A stretch of DNA of 64,000 nucleotides from RDYZ01 sp964518905 (GCA_964518905.1 CAZFJL010000020.1:1-64000), one strand, 5' to 3'; shown: positions 44,788-54,200, counted from the stretch's first letter. Notes: generated from the sequence alone by a model not told the origin. Program-made: numbers and translations.

Positions 44788-45323
44788 ACTCGGACATCGA
44801 TAATATATTCGATAGATAGTGATAATCCTAGATTATCAAGCGATTATCGGTTTTGGGGCGGCCTGAAACATAATCAGAGACTTTTGTTATTGTTCGATCC
44901 CCGACGTTTAAGTCTCGTTGCTTGACGCTCGTTGTCTGAATTCAGATATTTTAATCACCCCAAATTTGCTGTCGGGCGGATCGCTGTGTTGCGATCGGAT
45001 CGGGGCGCGATCCCCTCTGGAACGTACGCAAGATAGGTTAGGACTCCTGCCCTCTTCCGGTAGACCGATTCCAATTCAAGACGATTGAATTGATAATTCA
45101 GGAAATAAAAGCATTATTTGGGAAAATCACCTAAAAAATAGATAAAGAAATCGTATAGCTCTAAAATGCTTGCATTTCTGCTTTAAATTCCCTGAACATC
45201 AGGAAATATGGCACTCCAAATTTACGTTAAATAATCTAAAAAGCAGATGCGATTGATTGACAGGCTTTCCCATCGCAGTTCATAATTGCCGATCGTGTAA
45301 ACTCGCATAACCCATACAAGACC
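44788..45323. other. intergenic region between divergent TPR gene and purA
   Basis: This 536-bp A/T-rich spacer holds the purA promoter and the promoter of the TPR gene. Around 45036 is GGTTAGGACT, identical to one arm of the family B repeat, but the other arm is missing. I see no small gene, riboswitch or terminator that I can support. Confidence 0.4.
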
Positions 45324-46655
45324 TTGGCTAACGTAGTAGTAATTGGTGCCCAGTGGGGCGACGAAGGAAAAGGCAAAATCACTGACCTGCTCAGCAAGTC
45401 AGCCGATGTTGTCGTCCGTTACCAAGGGGGGGTAAATGCAGGGCATACGGTTGTCGTTCAAGACCAGACATTTAAGTTACACCTCATCCCCTCAGGTATT
45501 CTCTACCCAGAGACGGAATGCATCATCGGTTCCGGTACGGTCATCGACCCCGAAATCCTGATCGAAGAGCTTGATACGGTGGAAGCGCTCGGCGTTTCTA
45601 CGAAAAATCTGCGCATTGCCCAAACCGCGCATATTACGATGCCGTATCATCGCCTGATCGATAACGCCTCGGAAGAGCGACGCGGTACGAATAAAATCGG
45701 TACGACGAAGCGCGGCATTGGCCCGACCTACGCCGATAAATCGGAGCGAACGGGTCTGCGCGTCCTGGATTTGATGGATAAGGAGGGTCTGCGCGAAATT
45801 CTAGAGTGGACGATTCCGTATAAAAACGAAGTGCTCGAACGGATGTACGGTCTCGATCCGCTTGATGTGGAGACCGTGCTGGCGCAGTATCTCGAATATG
45901 CCGATCGCCTCCGTCCCCACGTGGTCGATGCCTCGCTCAATATTTACCAAGCGCTACAAGATCGCCGCAATATTTTGTTTGAGGGCGCTCAGGGAACGCT
46001 ACTCGACCTCGATCATGGGACGTATCCCTACGTCACATCGTCCAACCCGGTGGCGGGCGGTGCGTGTGTGGGTGCGGGGGTTGGCCCGACGGCGATCGAT
46101 CGCGTGATTGGCGTCGCCAAAGCGTATACGACGCGGGTCGGTGAAGGGCCGTTCCCGACGGAAATGGTCGATGGCATTGGTGAGGTGCTGGGCGATCGGG
46201 GTGCTGAGTTTGGTACAACGACGGGACGTGCTCGCCGCTGTGGCTGGTTTGACGCGGTGATTGGCCGTTATGCGGTGCGCATTAACGGGCTGGACTGTCT
46301 GGCGATTACGAAGCTCGACGTGCTCGACACGCTCGACGAAATTAAAGTGTGCGTTGGCTACAAGATCAACGGCGTGGTTACGAAAAACTTCCCGAGCAGC
46401 GCCCGCCAGTTTGCCAGTTGCGAGCCGGTGTATGAAACGATGCCGGGTTGGAAGGTCTCGACGGAAGAGTGCCGCAAGCTGGAGGATCTGCCCCAAGAGG
46501 CGCTGGACTACCTCAAGTTCCTGGCGGAATTGATGAATGTCCCGATCGCGATCGTCTCGCTCGGTGCAGGTCGTCATCAGACGATCGTGGTGGAAGATCC
46601 AATTCACGGACCGAAACGCGCCCTGCTCGATGCTGACGGTTCACCCATTAGCTAG
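45324..46655 (+). CDS. purA: adenylosuccinate synthase
   Basis: This 443-residue enzyme joins aspartate to IMP with GTP in AMP synthesis. The P-loop-like motif GAQWGDEGKGKITDLL, the second signature GIGPTYADKSERTGLR, QGTLLDLDHGTYPYVTSSNP and the GTP-binding TTGRARRCGWFD are all present. The length is normal. The start is TTG (MANVVVIGAQ), consistent with the family N-terminus and with no in-frame ATG upstream. A strong hairpin terminator follows the gene. Confidence 0.97.
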   Translation: MANVVVIGAQWGDEGKGKITDLLSKSADVVVRYQGGVNAGHTVVVQDQTFKLHLIPSGILYPETECIIGSGTVIDPEILIEELDTVEALGVSTKNLRIAQTAHITMPYHRLIDNASEERRGTNKIGTTKRGIGPTYADKSERTGLRVLDLMDKEGLREILEWTIPYKNEVLERMYGLDPLDVETVLAQYLEYADRLRPHVVDASLNIYQALQDRRNILFEGAQGTLLDLDHGTYPYVTSSNPVAGGACVGAGVGPTAIDRVIGVAKAYTTRVGEGPFPTEMVDGIGEVLGDRGAEFGTTTGRARRCGWFDAVIGRYAVRINGLDCLAITKLDVLDTLDEIKVCVGYKINGVVTKNFPSSARQFASCEPVYETMPGWKVSTEECRKLEDLPQEALDYLKFLAELMNVPIAIVSLGAGRHQTIVVEDPIHGPKRALLDADGSPIS

Positions 46656-46709
46656 GGTTTGATCAATAAACGTCATAATGGCGTTATTGATATCTATCTG
46701 AAGCAAAGG

Positions 46710-46752
46710 CAACAAAGAGCCGATCAAGTACAGCTCGATCGGCTCTTTGTTG
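46710..46752 (+). terminator. long hairpin terminator after purA
   Basis: A perfect 16-bp stem (CAACAAAGAGCCGATC paired with GATCGGCTCTTTGTTG) with an 11-base loop lies 54 bases after the purA stop. Its downstream arm ends in CTTTGTTG, so the T-tract is partial. Confidence 0.7.
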
Positions 46753-46787
46753 CGATTCACCAAAAAACTGGGTCTGAAGCAACGTGT

Positions 46788-46921
46788 TCTAGGGGCTGTC
46801 ATCAATTAAATTTGTAGCCTTTATTCAGCAAGGGTTTCAGCCCCTTTTGTTTTTTGTTGGGTCGGGCGTTCAACCGCTTACACCGTAAGGGGTCTGGTGC
46901 TAATTGATGACACGCCCTAGA
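46788..46921. repeat. 134-bp MITE-like element
   Basis: TCTAGGGGCTGTCATCAATTA and TAATTGATGACACGCCCTAGA form 21-bp terminal inverted repeats with two mismatches. The ends resemble those of transposase-bearing IS elements of the IS5-like kind, but no transposase is present. It lies between the purA terminator and pepA. Confidence 0.8.
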
Positions 46922-47137
46922 TGTGCGCGAATATGTACAGTGTTTGCGTCGTTGTTTACGTCGTTTTAACCATCTATTAAACGGTATATTACGTTACCTT
47001 AAGTGTAAGAGTTTCAAGAAATAGTGAGCCGTGATACAGATCTGCGAAACGCTTGATCCCCACTGTTTTCCTGATGCCAAGTAATTAGAATTTGCTTGGG
47101 TTCGCGCTACTACTACACGTTAACGGGAAATTTTTTC

Positions 47138-48637
47138 ATGACTTATAACGCGATCGAGACATCGCCCCTAGATTGGACGGGTGATGTTCTGGCGATCGGT
47201 ATCTTTGCCGATCAGTTTGAGGATGACGCCACCTTGAGCGATGACGTCAAAGCACTAGATGCAAAACTGGCCGGAACGATTACCGAGTTGATCGAGGAAA
47301 CCAAATTTAAAGGCAAGATCGGTAGCGGCGTCATCGCCCGCGTCGGGGGTGGTAGCAGCATCCGCAAAGTGGCGCTAATCGGTCTCGGCAGCACGGAAGA
47401 TGTCACGCTCGACACCTGGCGCGGTGCGGCGGCGAAAGCGGCCAAAACCGCGATCGGAGCCAAAGCCAAAACCCTGGGACTTTCGTTCCCTGGCAGCGAG
47501 GACGCCACAGCTACCACGCAAGCGATCGTCGAAGGAATTGAACTCGGAACCTTTAAAGACAGCCGGTTTAAGTCGAAATCGAGTGACGACGACTCCGAGA
47601 CGGACAGTAAGTCGAAGCTCGATCACATCGATCTGTTTGCCCCGATCGGTGATGCCACCGCGATCGCCACCGCCCAGCAAATCGCCAGCGGTTCCATCTA
47701 TGCCCGTGAACTCGTCGCCGCGCCAGCAAATGCCCTCGATCCCATCACCTTCGCCGAGAGCATCTCCGCCCTGGCTGAAGAATACGGCCTCGAACTGACG
47801 ATCCTGGAACAAGAGGACTGCGAAAAACGCGGTATGGGCGCATTTCTCGGCGTGGCTCGCGCGTCAGATATTCCGCCAAAATTTGTTCACCTCGTTTACA
47901 AACCCAGCGGCACACCGCGCAAAAAACTCGCGATCGTTGGTAAAGGCTTAACCTTCGATTCCGGTGGTCTCAATATCAAGGTCGGCGGTAGCGGCATCGA
48001 GACGATGAAGGTTGATATGGGTGGCGCAGCGGCGACCTTCGGCGCGGCGAAAGCGATCGCCCAGCTCAAGCCCGACGTGGAAGTGCATTTCATCTCCGCG
48101 ATTACCGAAAATATGATCAGCGGCAAGGCGATGCGCCCCGGCGACATCCTGACTGCATCGAATGGCAAGACGATCGAAGTCAACAACACCGACGCTGAAG
48201 GTCGCCTCACCCTGGCCGATGCGTTGGTGTATGCCGACGCGTTGGGAGCTGATGCGATCGTTGATCTCGCCACCCTGACCGGAGCCTGCGTCGTGGCTTT
48301 GGGCAATGATATCGGTGGTCTTTGGAGCGACACCGACGCACTCGCTGACGAATTACTTGTCGCCGCTAAAACTGCCGGTGAAAAATACTGGCGAATGCCG
48401 CTCGAAGAGAGCTATTTCAGTGTGATGAAATCGACTCACGCCGACATGAAAAACACAGGCTCTCGTGCCGGTAGCTCGATCACAGCAGCGCTATTTCTGA
48501 AAAAATTCGTCAAGGATACCCCCTGGGCGCACCTCGACATCGCCGCTCCGGTTTGGAGCGACAAAGGTAGCGCCTACATTCCCGCTGGTGCGACGGGCTT
48601 CGGCGTGCGGACGCTGGTGAACTGGGTGATGAGTTAG
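47138..48637 (+). CDS. pepA: leucyl aminopeptidase (M17)
   Basis: This dimetal cytosolic aminopeptidase is of about 499 residues. The catalytic domain carries KGLTFDSGGLNIKVGG, MGGAAATFGA and the hallmark NTDAEGRLTLADAL with metal and bicarbonate ligands, then LATLTGACVVALG. M17 enzymes trim N-terminal residues from peptides; some also act as DNA-binding factors. The N-terminal domain is typical. An in-frame ATG at 47096 exists, but the ATG at 47138 (MTYNAIETS) matches other members. It is preceded by the MITE-like element and followed by the family A repeat. Confidence 0.96.
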   Translation: MTYNAIETSPLDWTGDVLAIGIFADQFEDDATLSDDVKALDAKLAGTITELIEETKFKGKIGSGVIARVGGGSSIRKVALIGLGSTEDVTLDTWRGAAAKAAKTAIGAKAKTLGLSFPGSEDATATTQAIVEGIELGTFKDSRFKSKSSDDDSETDSKSKLDHIDLFAPIGDATAIATAQQIASGSIYARELVAAPANALDPITFAESISALAEEYGLELTILEQEDCEKRGMGAFLGVARASDIPPKFVHLVYKPSGTPRKKLAIVGKGLTFDSGGLNIKVGGSGIETMKVDMGGAAATFGAAKAIAQLKPDVEVHFISAITENMISGKAMRPGDILTASNGKTIEVNNTDAEGRLTLADALVYADALGADAIVDLATLTGACVVALGNDIGGLWSDTDALADELLVAAKTAGEKYWRMPLEESYFSVMKSTHADMKNTGSRAGSSITAALFLKKFVKDTPWAHLDIAAPVWSDKGSAYIPAGATGFGVRTLVNWVMS

Positions 48638-48721
48638 TGAGTTAACCGATCAGTTAACTGAGCTGGGCTTACGTCGGATCGATCGTGAATTTGACGTGAG
48701 CTCCCATATATAACGCGATAT

Positions 48722-48842
48722 CAGACGAAATCCGGCTGTGTATAGACTTAGATCGTCGCTCTGAGCGAACACCGCACTTCGACTCCGCTCAGTGCTCATA
48801 GACGCTTTTGTCTTTTTCCTAGACAGAACCGGATTTCGGATC
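48722..48842. repeat. inverted-repeat element, family A copy 2
   Basis: ACGAAATCCGGCTGTGTA at the left and ACCGGATTTCGGA at the right are the terminal repeats. The interior GAACACCGCACTTCGACTCC is shared with the copy at 10.02 kb, which it matches almost base for base up to the middle. It ends about 100 bases upstream of the caspase-like gene. Confidence 0.8.
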
Positions 48843-48944
48843 ACATTGAACCTCGTAATAGATTGGCTAGAATGTTGCCCAGAACTCAACGATCGCCACG
48901 ATCGATGGGAACGCCCCGTATCGCCCCCCATCTCACGAGTTGAC

Positions 48945-51041
48945 ATGCCTCAGCACGCCTGCATCGCCATCGGCATTGATCGTTATCGCTACATGCAGCC
49001 GTTGCGCTACGCGCTGGAGGATGCCCGCGAATTTCACGCGGCGATCGCGCAGATCGATGCTCATGAAACCGGCGCGGCGATCGCGAATCAAACGTCTCAA
49101 GAGACCTCATCACAACACCTGAACACGATCAGCGATTGGTCACCGATCACCACACAGAACGGCCACGAAAACGGCCACGAAAACGGTAACGGCAACGGCA
49201 GCGGCTCCATCACACCACCGATCGCCACCCTCACACCATTCACGATCGCGCCACCGGACGACACGAAACCCGACCTAGCCCGCCATCGGCTCATCACTGA
49301 AACCTCACCCCAGGTTGGCGATCGCAGCACCTACCCGACCCGTGAAGCGATCCTGCACGCGCTCTACCACTGGACGCGCGACACCGTCACACCGGATCAA
49401 ACCCTGTGGTGTTTCTTCAGCGGTTACGGTTTAGAAGTCGATGGAATTGATTATCTGTTGCCGATCGAGGGCAATCCCAACCGGCTGGAGGAAACCGCAA
49501 TCCCGATCGAAACCGTCTTCGATGCCCTCGCCGCCGCGCCGACCGATCGCGTCGTGCTCATCCTCGATATCAATCGCCCCACCAGCGCCGATCGCGACAG
49601 TGACATCGGCCTGCAAACCTACACCCTCGCCAAAGCGCGAAACATTCCGACGATCCTGTCCTGTCAGCCCCACCAGCGATCGTACGAAACCCGCGATCTG
49701 CGTCACGGCCTGTTTAGCGCCATCTTGCTCGAAGCCCTGCGCCATCGCAAATGCCCCACCCTGGAAAGCCTCGATCGCTACCTTACCGATCGCGTCCCGG
49801 AACTGTGCGACCTACATTTACAGCCCACCCAAACGCCCCTGCTGGCGATGGGCTCCGGTGTACCATCACCGTTTGTTCTGTTCGATGCTGCCGTGTCTGC
49901 GAAGCCGGACGCTAACGCCAGCAATGACCGTAAAAGCGGTGACGAATTCCTCAATTTTCCCAATCTCACCGATCTAGATCTCGACTCAACCCGAGTGACC
50001 GATCCGGACATCACGATCCCTAGTGCTAGCCAGGGTCAGAATCGCGCGGAACTGCCGCAAACGGGGACGATCCAAGCCGAGGCGATTAGCAGTGACATCG
50101 CCTCGATTAGTGATGTCGAAGCGCGATCGTTACTCGGTATGGGATCGAGTTTGATGGTGTGGTTGGGGTTGTTTGGTTCAGTGCTGGGTTTAGGGGTGTG
50201 GCTCAATGGTTCGATGAACGATTCCGCGATCGAGCCGGATCGTGCAGATTATTCCGAGCCAACCCAGTCGCTGACCGATCCCTCGATCGGTTCGAGCAAT
50301 TCAGCATCTAACTCGACGGCCAATCCAGCTCCTGAAATGGCCGCGCCCTTAACCGCCGGGAATGAGACCGATTCGGCTCAGAACAATACGCCGATCGAGC
50401 CTAGCGACCCAACGGCGATCCCATCGAATCCGCCACCCCGATCTGATGCGTCTTCCCCGATGCCTGTCATGGAACCAAGCGCGATCGCCTCGATGCATAG
50501 CCTCCAAGCCTCGCCCCTCGATGCTGCGATCGCCCACGCCCGTCGCTTAACCCCCGATGATCCCGGCTATGACGATCGCGACCAGAATATCAAACGCTGG
50601 GGGACGACCATTTTTGAGATTGCCCAGAGTCGGGCTGATCGCGGTCAATGGATGATGGCGATCGCAGCAGCACGTCTTGTACCACCGGAGTTAACCGATT
50701 TGCAAAGCCGCACGGATCGATCGATTCAGTGGTGGACACAGGCTCAGGTGAATGAGCAGATGTTGACCGCTGCCCGCAAGATGATCGAGCCGAATCAGGC
50801 GTCGTCTTACTGGCGGGCGATCGAGCGGTTACGCACGATCAAAAAGGGTCAACCGTTTGATGACATGGCCTTAAACCAGGTCGAAACCTGGGCAGCGGAT
50901 ATGGTCGCGATCGCGCGGCAGCGGGCGGCCAATGGTCAGACGGCTGCGGCAATCCAGGCCGCCCAGCTTGTGCCACGCCAGACGGCGGCCTATGCCGATG
51001 CACGTCGCGAAATGGCTCGCTGGCAGTCCGTATCTCCCTAA
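48945..51041 (+). CDS. caspase-like (C14-fold) protein lacking catalytic residues
   Basis: This is a protein of about 698 residues. The first about 300 match the caspase-family core: HACIAIGIDRYRYMQPLRYA, then WCFFSGYGLEVDGIDYLLP and VVLILDINRPTSAD. In active orthocaspases these read SGHG and DxCxSG. Here the His position is Tyr161 and the Cys position in Asp208-Ile-Asn-Arg is not cysteine. I recognise this as a recurrent cyanobacterial pseudo-caspase family. A low-complexity insert (NGHENGHENGNGNGSGS) sits near residue 70-90. One membrane segment follows at about 395-420 (LMVWLGLFGSVLGLGVWL), then a Ser/Pro/Asn-rich region and a helical domain. The upstream in-frame start lies inside the repeat, so I use the ATG at 48945. 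Confidence 0.85.
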   Translation: MPQHACIAIGIDRYRYMQPLRYALEDAREFHAAIAQIDAHETGAAIANQTSQETSSQHLNTISDWSPITTQNGHENGHENGNGNGSGSITPPIATLTPFTIAPPDDTKPDLARHRLITETSPQVGDRSTYPTREAILHALYHWTRDTVTPDQTLWCFFSGYGLEVDGIDYLLPIEGNPNRLEETAIPIETVFDALAAAPTDRVVLILDINRPTSADRDSDIGLQTYTLAKARNIPTILSCQPHQRSYETRDLRHGLFSAILLEALRHRKCPTLESLDRYLTDRVPELCDLHLQPTQTPLLAMGSGVPSPFVLFDAAVSAKPDANASNDRKSGDEFLNFPNLTDLDLDSTRVTDPDITIPSASQGQNRAELPQTGTIQAEAISSDIASISDVEARSLLGMGSSLMVWLGLFGSVLGLGVWLNGSMNDSAIEPDRADYSEPTQSLTDPSIGSSNSASNSTANPAPEMAAPLTAGNETDSAQNNTPIEPSDPTAIPSNPPPRSDASSPMPVMEPSAIASMHSLQASPLDAAIAHARRLTPDDPGYDDRDQNIKRWGTTIFEIAQSRADRGQWMMAIAAARLVPPELTDLQSRTDRSIQWWTQAQVNEQMLTAARKMIEPNQASSYWRAIERLRTIKKGQPFDDMALNQVETWAADMVAIARQRAANGQTAAAIQAAQLVPRQTAAYADARREMARWQSVSP

Positions 51042-51068
51042 CGGGAGACGAGTATGCGTTTGTCCTGC

Positions 51069-51521
51069 CTACAGACCCTTGACGATCGTCATTGCCTCCG
51101 ACACGTGCTTGTCAAACTCCAGCATCGAATCGAAGATGTGACGTACCGTCCCGTCTTTGTCGATTACGTAGGTCACACGCCCCGGCAACACCCACATCAC
51201 CGCCGGAACTCCGTAGAGCTTCCGCACCGCATCGCCCGCATCACTCAGTAGCGTAAACGGCAAACTGTACTTGGTCGCGAAGGTTTGGTGCGACCCGACC
51301 GAATCACCACTGATGCCGATCACCTCTGCGCCCGCTTCTTGAAACACCTGATAGGAATCGCGAAACGCGCAGGATTCCGCCGTACATCCCGGCGTGTCGT
51401 CTTTCGGGTAGAAATAGAGCACGATCGACTTTTGACCGAGAAAATCGCTCAGGCTAACCGATGCGCCCGCTTGGGATTGGAGCGTAAAATCTGGAGCCTT
51501 GTCGCCGACTTTGATTGCCAT
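51069..51521 (-). CDS. bcp: peroxiredoxin Q / BCP-type thiol peroxidase
   Basis: This 150-residue PrxQ reduces hydrogen and alkyl peroxides with thioredoxin as donor. The peroxidatic Cys46 and resolving Cys51 are in DDTPGCTAESCAFRD. The fold starts with MAIKVGDKAPDFTLQSQAG and includes VLYFYPKD. The open frame extends upstream to 51632, but family alignment fixes the ATG at 51521. It is convergent with the caspase-like gene (28-base gap) and divergent from the DUF3598 gene. Confidence 0.96.
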   Translation of the reverse strand: MAIKVGDKAPDFTLQSQAGASVSLSDFLGQKSIVLYFYPKDDTPGCTAESCAFRDSYQVFQEAGAEVIGISGDSVGSHQTFATKYSLPFTLLSDAGDAVRKLYGVPAVMWVLPGRVTYVIDKDGTVRHIFDSMLEFDKHVSEAMTIVKGL

Positions 51522-51630
51522 GTTGATTCTTTTGTAACGTAATATTTCGTCATAATATACGACCGTACCCAGCGCGATCGCTCGCCCGATCCCATCACGT
51601 CCTGTAAACCACGCCCCCAAAGCCTTTGCC

Positions 51631-52473
51631 ATGCCTGACTATTACAACTCACCCCAGTGGCAAAACTGCCTGCGACATCTCGGCTGGTGGCGTGGATCGT
51701 TTACGAATGTATCGATCGAGGGCGCGATCGTCGGCGATACTCCTACTCTGGTGACTCTCGACGGCGAAGACGATAACCGCAAAATCAAGCAAACCGTCCA
51801 GCGCTTCCCCACCGATGGCTCACCACCGCGCACGCTCAATCTGGAATACACCACCCTCAGTCGCGGCCTGATTTTTTTCGATAATGGCGCATTTTCCCTT
51901 GGGTCGATGCAGTATGCGCCGTTTACCGCGTTTGGTGGCGAGTTTGGGTTTATCGAGGGCGATCGGCGGTTGCGGCTGGTGGAGTTATTCGACGAGAGCG
52001 GCCAGTTTTCCAGCGTGAGTCTGATTCGCGAGCGGCGCGACGGGACGGAATCTGCCGATCGCCCGCCCCTCACTATCGATGACCTGATCGGTACTTGGGA
52101 TGGCGAAGCGGTGACGCACCACCTGGATTATCGCGAGCCGACCGTTCAAACCTCCCGCCTAACGATCGCCCGTGATGGTAATCGTCTGCGCCAAACCCTG
52201 AGCGCCGGATCGTTCCAGCTCGAAACCAGCGCCACGATCGCAGGCAACACGCTCAATTTCGCCGGTCAAGACGGCGCACCCGATCGCCGAATTCTGCTGC
52301 TCCCCGACGGCGGATCGTGCAATATTCCGCTCTCGATTCCGCGCGATCGTCCCTTTTTCCTCGAAGCGGGCTGGCTGATTTCACCGACCCTGCGTATCCG
52401 CACGATGCGAAATTACGACCGGCTCGGCGGCTGCACAACGTTAACCTGCGTCACCGAGCATAAGGTTGCGTAG
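51631..52473 (+). CDS. DUF3598-family protein
   Basis: This 280-residue protein is of a family largely confined to cyanobacteria and plastids. It has LGWWRGSFTNVSIEG near the N-terminus, GLIFFDNGAFSLGSMQYAPF in the middle, and a second beta-rich half with DLIGTWDGEAVT. The fold is a double lipocalin-like barrel, so a small-molecule (pigment or lipid) ligand is possible but unproven. No signal peptide is seen. It converges on the ferredoxin-like gene with a gap of only 3 bases. Confidence 0.85.
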   Translation: MPDYYNSPQWQNCLRHLGWWRGSFTNVSIEGAIVGDTPTLVTLDGEDDNRKIKQTVQRFPTDGSPPRTLNLEYTTLSRGLIFFDNGAFSLGSMQYAPFTAFGGEFGFIEGDRRLRLVELFDESGQFSSVSLIRERRDGTESADRPPLTIDDLIGTWDGEAVTHHLDYREPTVQTSRLTIARDGNRLRQTLSAGSFQLETSATIAGNTLNFAGQDGAPDRRILLLPDGGSCNIPLSIPRDRPFFLEAGWLISPTLRIRTMRNYDRLGGCTTLTCVTEHKVA

Positions 52474-52476
52474 CAC

Positions 52477-52842
52477 TCAACCCACATCACGATCGGCACA
52501 ATCCGGCGTCCACATCTCGCGATCGCCTTGCCCCCAAAAACCATCAAATTTTGTAACGGCAATATTGCCCAGCACTTTTGTCTGGCAGGCGAGCCGCAGA
52601 TCGCGATCGGCAGCGTGGGGCGGGAGCGATCGTCGGGTGCGATCGCGCCAATTGGCCTCACTGATGCAACCGGGCGCACCGTCGATTTTGACCGTGCATG
52701 TGCCGCACGTGCCGATGCTACGACAGTTAATCAGGCTGGCGTTACCGTTGTAGAGTGCGACCCCTGCATCGAGCAATACCTGGCGTAAATTCGCCCCGAT
52801 CGCGCAGTCAATCTGTTGTCCGTTCGCTCGTACCGTTGGCAT
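52477..52842 (-). CDS. 2Fe-2S ferredoxin-like protein
   Basis: This is a protein of 121 residues with a beta-grasp ferredoxin fold. Cys ligands occur in INCRSIGTCGTCTVKIDG (spacing C-x5-C-x2-C) and the fourth in RLACQTKV. The spacing differs from plant-type ferredoxin (C-x4-C-x2-C) but fits a group of cyanobacterial 2Fe-2S proteins. It is likely a soluble electron carrier of unknown partner. The C-terminus (WGQGDREMWTPDCADRDVG) carries an extra Cys. The ATG at 52842 starts the fold; the open frame upstream is non-homologous. Confidence 0.88.
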   Translation of the reverse strand: MPTVRANGQQIDCAIGANLRQVLLDAGVALYNGNASLINCRSIGTCGTCTVKIDGAPGCISEANWRDRTRRSLPPHAADRDLRLACQTKVLGNIAVTKFDGFWGQGDREMWTPDCADRDVG

Positions 52843-53093
52843 AGTGTCCCCAAAATTACAGCATCCCTTAGAGTATTGCCCGAAAACAATCGCCCATCCC
52901 AGAAGTCGGATTTCTTGCCCATTGTGCGTGAGTCCTGCCATGTTGCAAATCATCTGGGTTGGGCAGGGGCGATCGTTAAATTTCGCCAAACACTTGACGA
53001 ATCTGATTACAGCCTCTACATTGGTAAACCGTGACCGAGAAAAGGGTCACACAGCGCCGCATAGCCTTAGAGCTTGCCCAGCGTTGAACATAA

Positions 53094-53177
53094 GCGGAAC
53101 TGGCGGAATTGGTAGACGCGCTAGATTCAGGTTCTAGTGGGAGTTATCCTGTCCGGGTTCAAGTCCCGGGTTCCGCA
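53094..53177 (+). tRNA. tRNA-Leu (anticodon CAG)
   Basis: This is an 84-base class II tRNA. The acceptor stem is GCGGAAC/GTTCCGC, the D-arm has TGGTAGACGCG, the anticodon stem is CTAGA/TCTAG with loop TTCAGGT (anticodon CAG, reading CUG), a long variable arm is present, and the T-arm is CCGGG-TTCAAGT-CCCGG. CCA is not encoded. It fits a leucine tRNA in arm lengths and identity bases. Confidence 0.97.
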
Positions 53178-53216
53178 TACCAATCAAAATCACAACATAC
53201 CAATCAGAATCACAAC
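53177..53216. repeat. 20-bp direct repeat after tRNA-Leu
   Basis: ATACCAATCAAAATCACAAC is followed at once by the same sequence with a single A-to-G change. The first copy starts at the last base of the tRNA. It could be an integration scar, or it could be chance. Confidence 0.6.
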
Positions 53217-53245
53217 TACGCTTAATTGCATAGAGTCGTGATTCT

Positions 53246-53279
53246 AACAGCAGGGAGTTTGCAATTTCTCTCTGCTGTT
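53246..53279 (+). terminator. hairpin terminator after tRNA-Leu
   Basis: AACAGCAG-GGAG pairs with CTCT-CTGCTGTT around a loop TTTGCAATTT. It lies about 70 bases beyond the tRNA and is followed by TTTGGCG. Confidence 0.65.
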
Positions 53280-53528
53280 TGGCGTTAAGGCATCAAAGAG
53301 AGATGACCCGACATCCAGTGTTTCGCGGATTTTGGGGTCTAAGCTTAATGCTGCGATCGCCCGCTTCAGAACGCTTCAGTGTTAGTCTTGAGGCAAAATG
53401 TAACGAAAGCTTGGCATTGTGAACAAACTTAAACCGTTTCACGATGTCAAATGCTTCTGAAAACGCGGTCAGTGTGCGGTGCTTTGAATTGAGCGACCTG
53501 ACCCTACGAACCCTACGAGTCATCAATC
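53280..53528. other. spacer upstream of the 2-Cys peroxiredoxin gene
   Basis: This holds the promoter region of the peroxiredoxin gene. I see no conserved operator or structured RNA that I can support. Confidence 0.35.
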
Positions 53529-54122
53529 ATGGACGGATGTTTGCGCGTCGGCCAACCTGCCCCTACTTTCACAACAACGGCAGTGGTCGATCAAGAATTC
53601 AAAACGATCAAGCTCTCTGATTATTTAGGGAAATACGTCGTGATGTTTTTCTATCCGCTTGACTTCACCTTTGTTTGTCCGACGGAAGTGACGGCATTTA
53701 GCGATCGCCACGATGAGTTTAGCCGTCTGGATGCTGAAGTGTTAGGCGTGTCGGTTGATAGTGAATTTTCGCATCTGGCCTGGATTCAGACCGATCGCAA
53801 ATCCGGCGGCGTGGGCGATCTCAATTATCCGCTGGTCTCCGATCTCAAGAAGGAAATCAGCGCCGCTTATAACGTGCTGGAGCCGGAAGCCGGGATCGCG
53901 CTGCGGGGTCTGTTCATCATCGATCGCGAAGGTGTCATCCAACATATGACGGTGAATAACCTGGCCTTTGGTCGCAACGTAGACGAGACTCTGCGGACGC
54001 TCCAGGCGATCCAGTACGTTCAGGACAATCCGGACGAAGTATGTCCCGCCGGTTGGACGCCGGGAGCGAAAACGATGAAGCCTGATCCGGTCGGATCGAA
54101 GGAATATTTCTCGGCGATCTAG
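53529..54122 (+). CDS. typical 2-Cys peroxiredoxin
   Basis: This 197-residue thioredoxin-dependent peroxidase of the AhpC/Prx1 type has peroxidatic Cys50 in FTFVCPTEVTAF and resolving Cys172 in DEVCPAGWTPG. The pattern NYPLVSDLKKEISAAYNVL is typical of cyanobacterial and chloroplast 2-Cys Prx. It detoxifies peroxides from photosynthesis, with electrons from thioredoxin or NTRC. The GGLG-type motif linked to sensitivity to overoxidation in eukaryotic enzymes is not seen (GGVGDLNYP). The next gene starts 78 bases downstream on the same strand. Confidence 0.96.
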   Translation: MDGCLRVGQPAPTFTTTAVVDQEFKTIKLSDYLGKYVVMFFYPLDFTFVCPTEVTAFSDRHDEFSRLDAEVLGVSVDSEFSHLAWIQTDRKSGGVGDLNYPLVSDLKKEISAAYNVLEPEAGIALRGLFIIDREGVIQHMTVNNLAFGRNVDETLRTLQAIQYVQDNPDEVCPAGWTPGAKTMKPDPVGSKEYFSAI

Positions 54123-54200
54123 GTCTCCATTGGCGCATCATGAGATCTCGATCGCGGTTCCGTTCCGCTCGATCCACCCACCCGATCGCCCGCGTACGTT

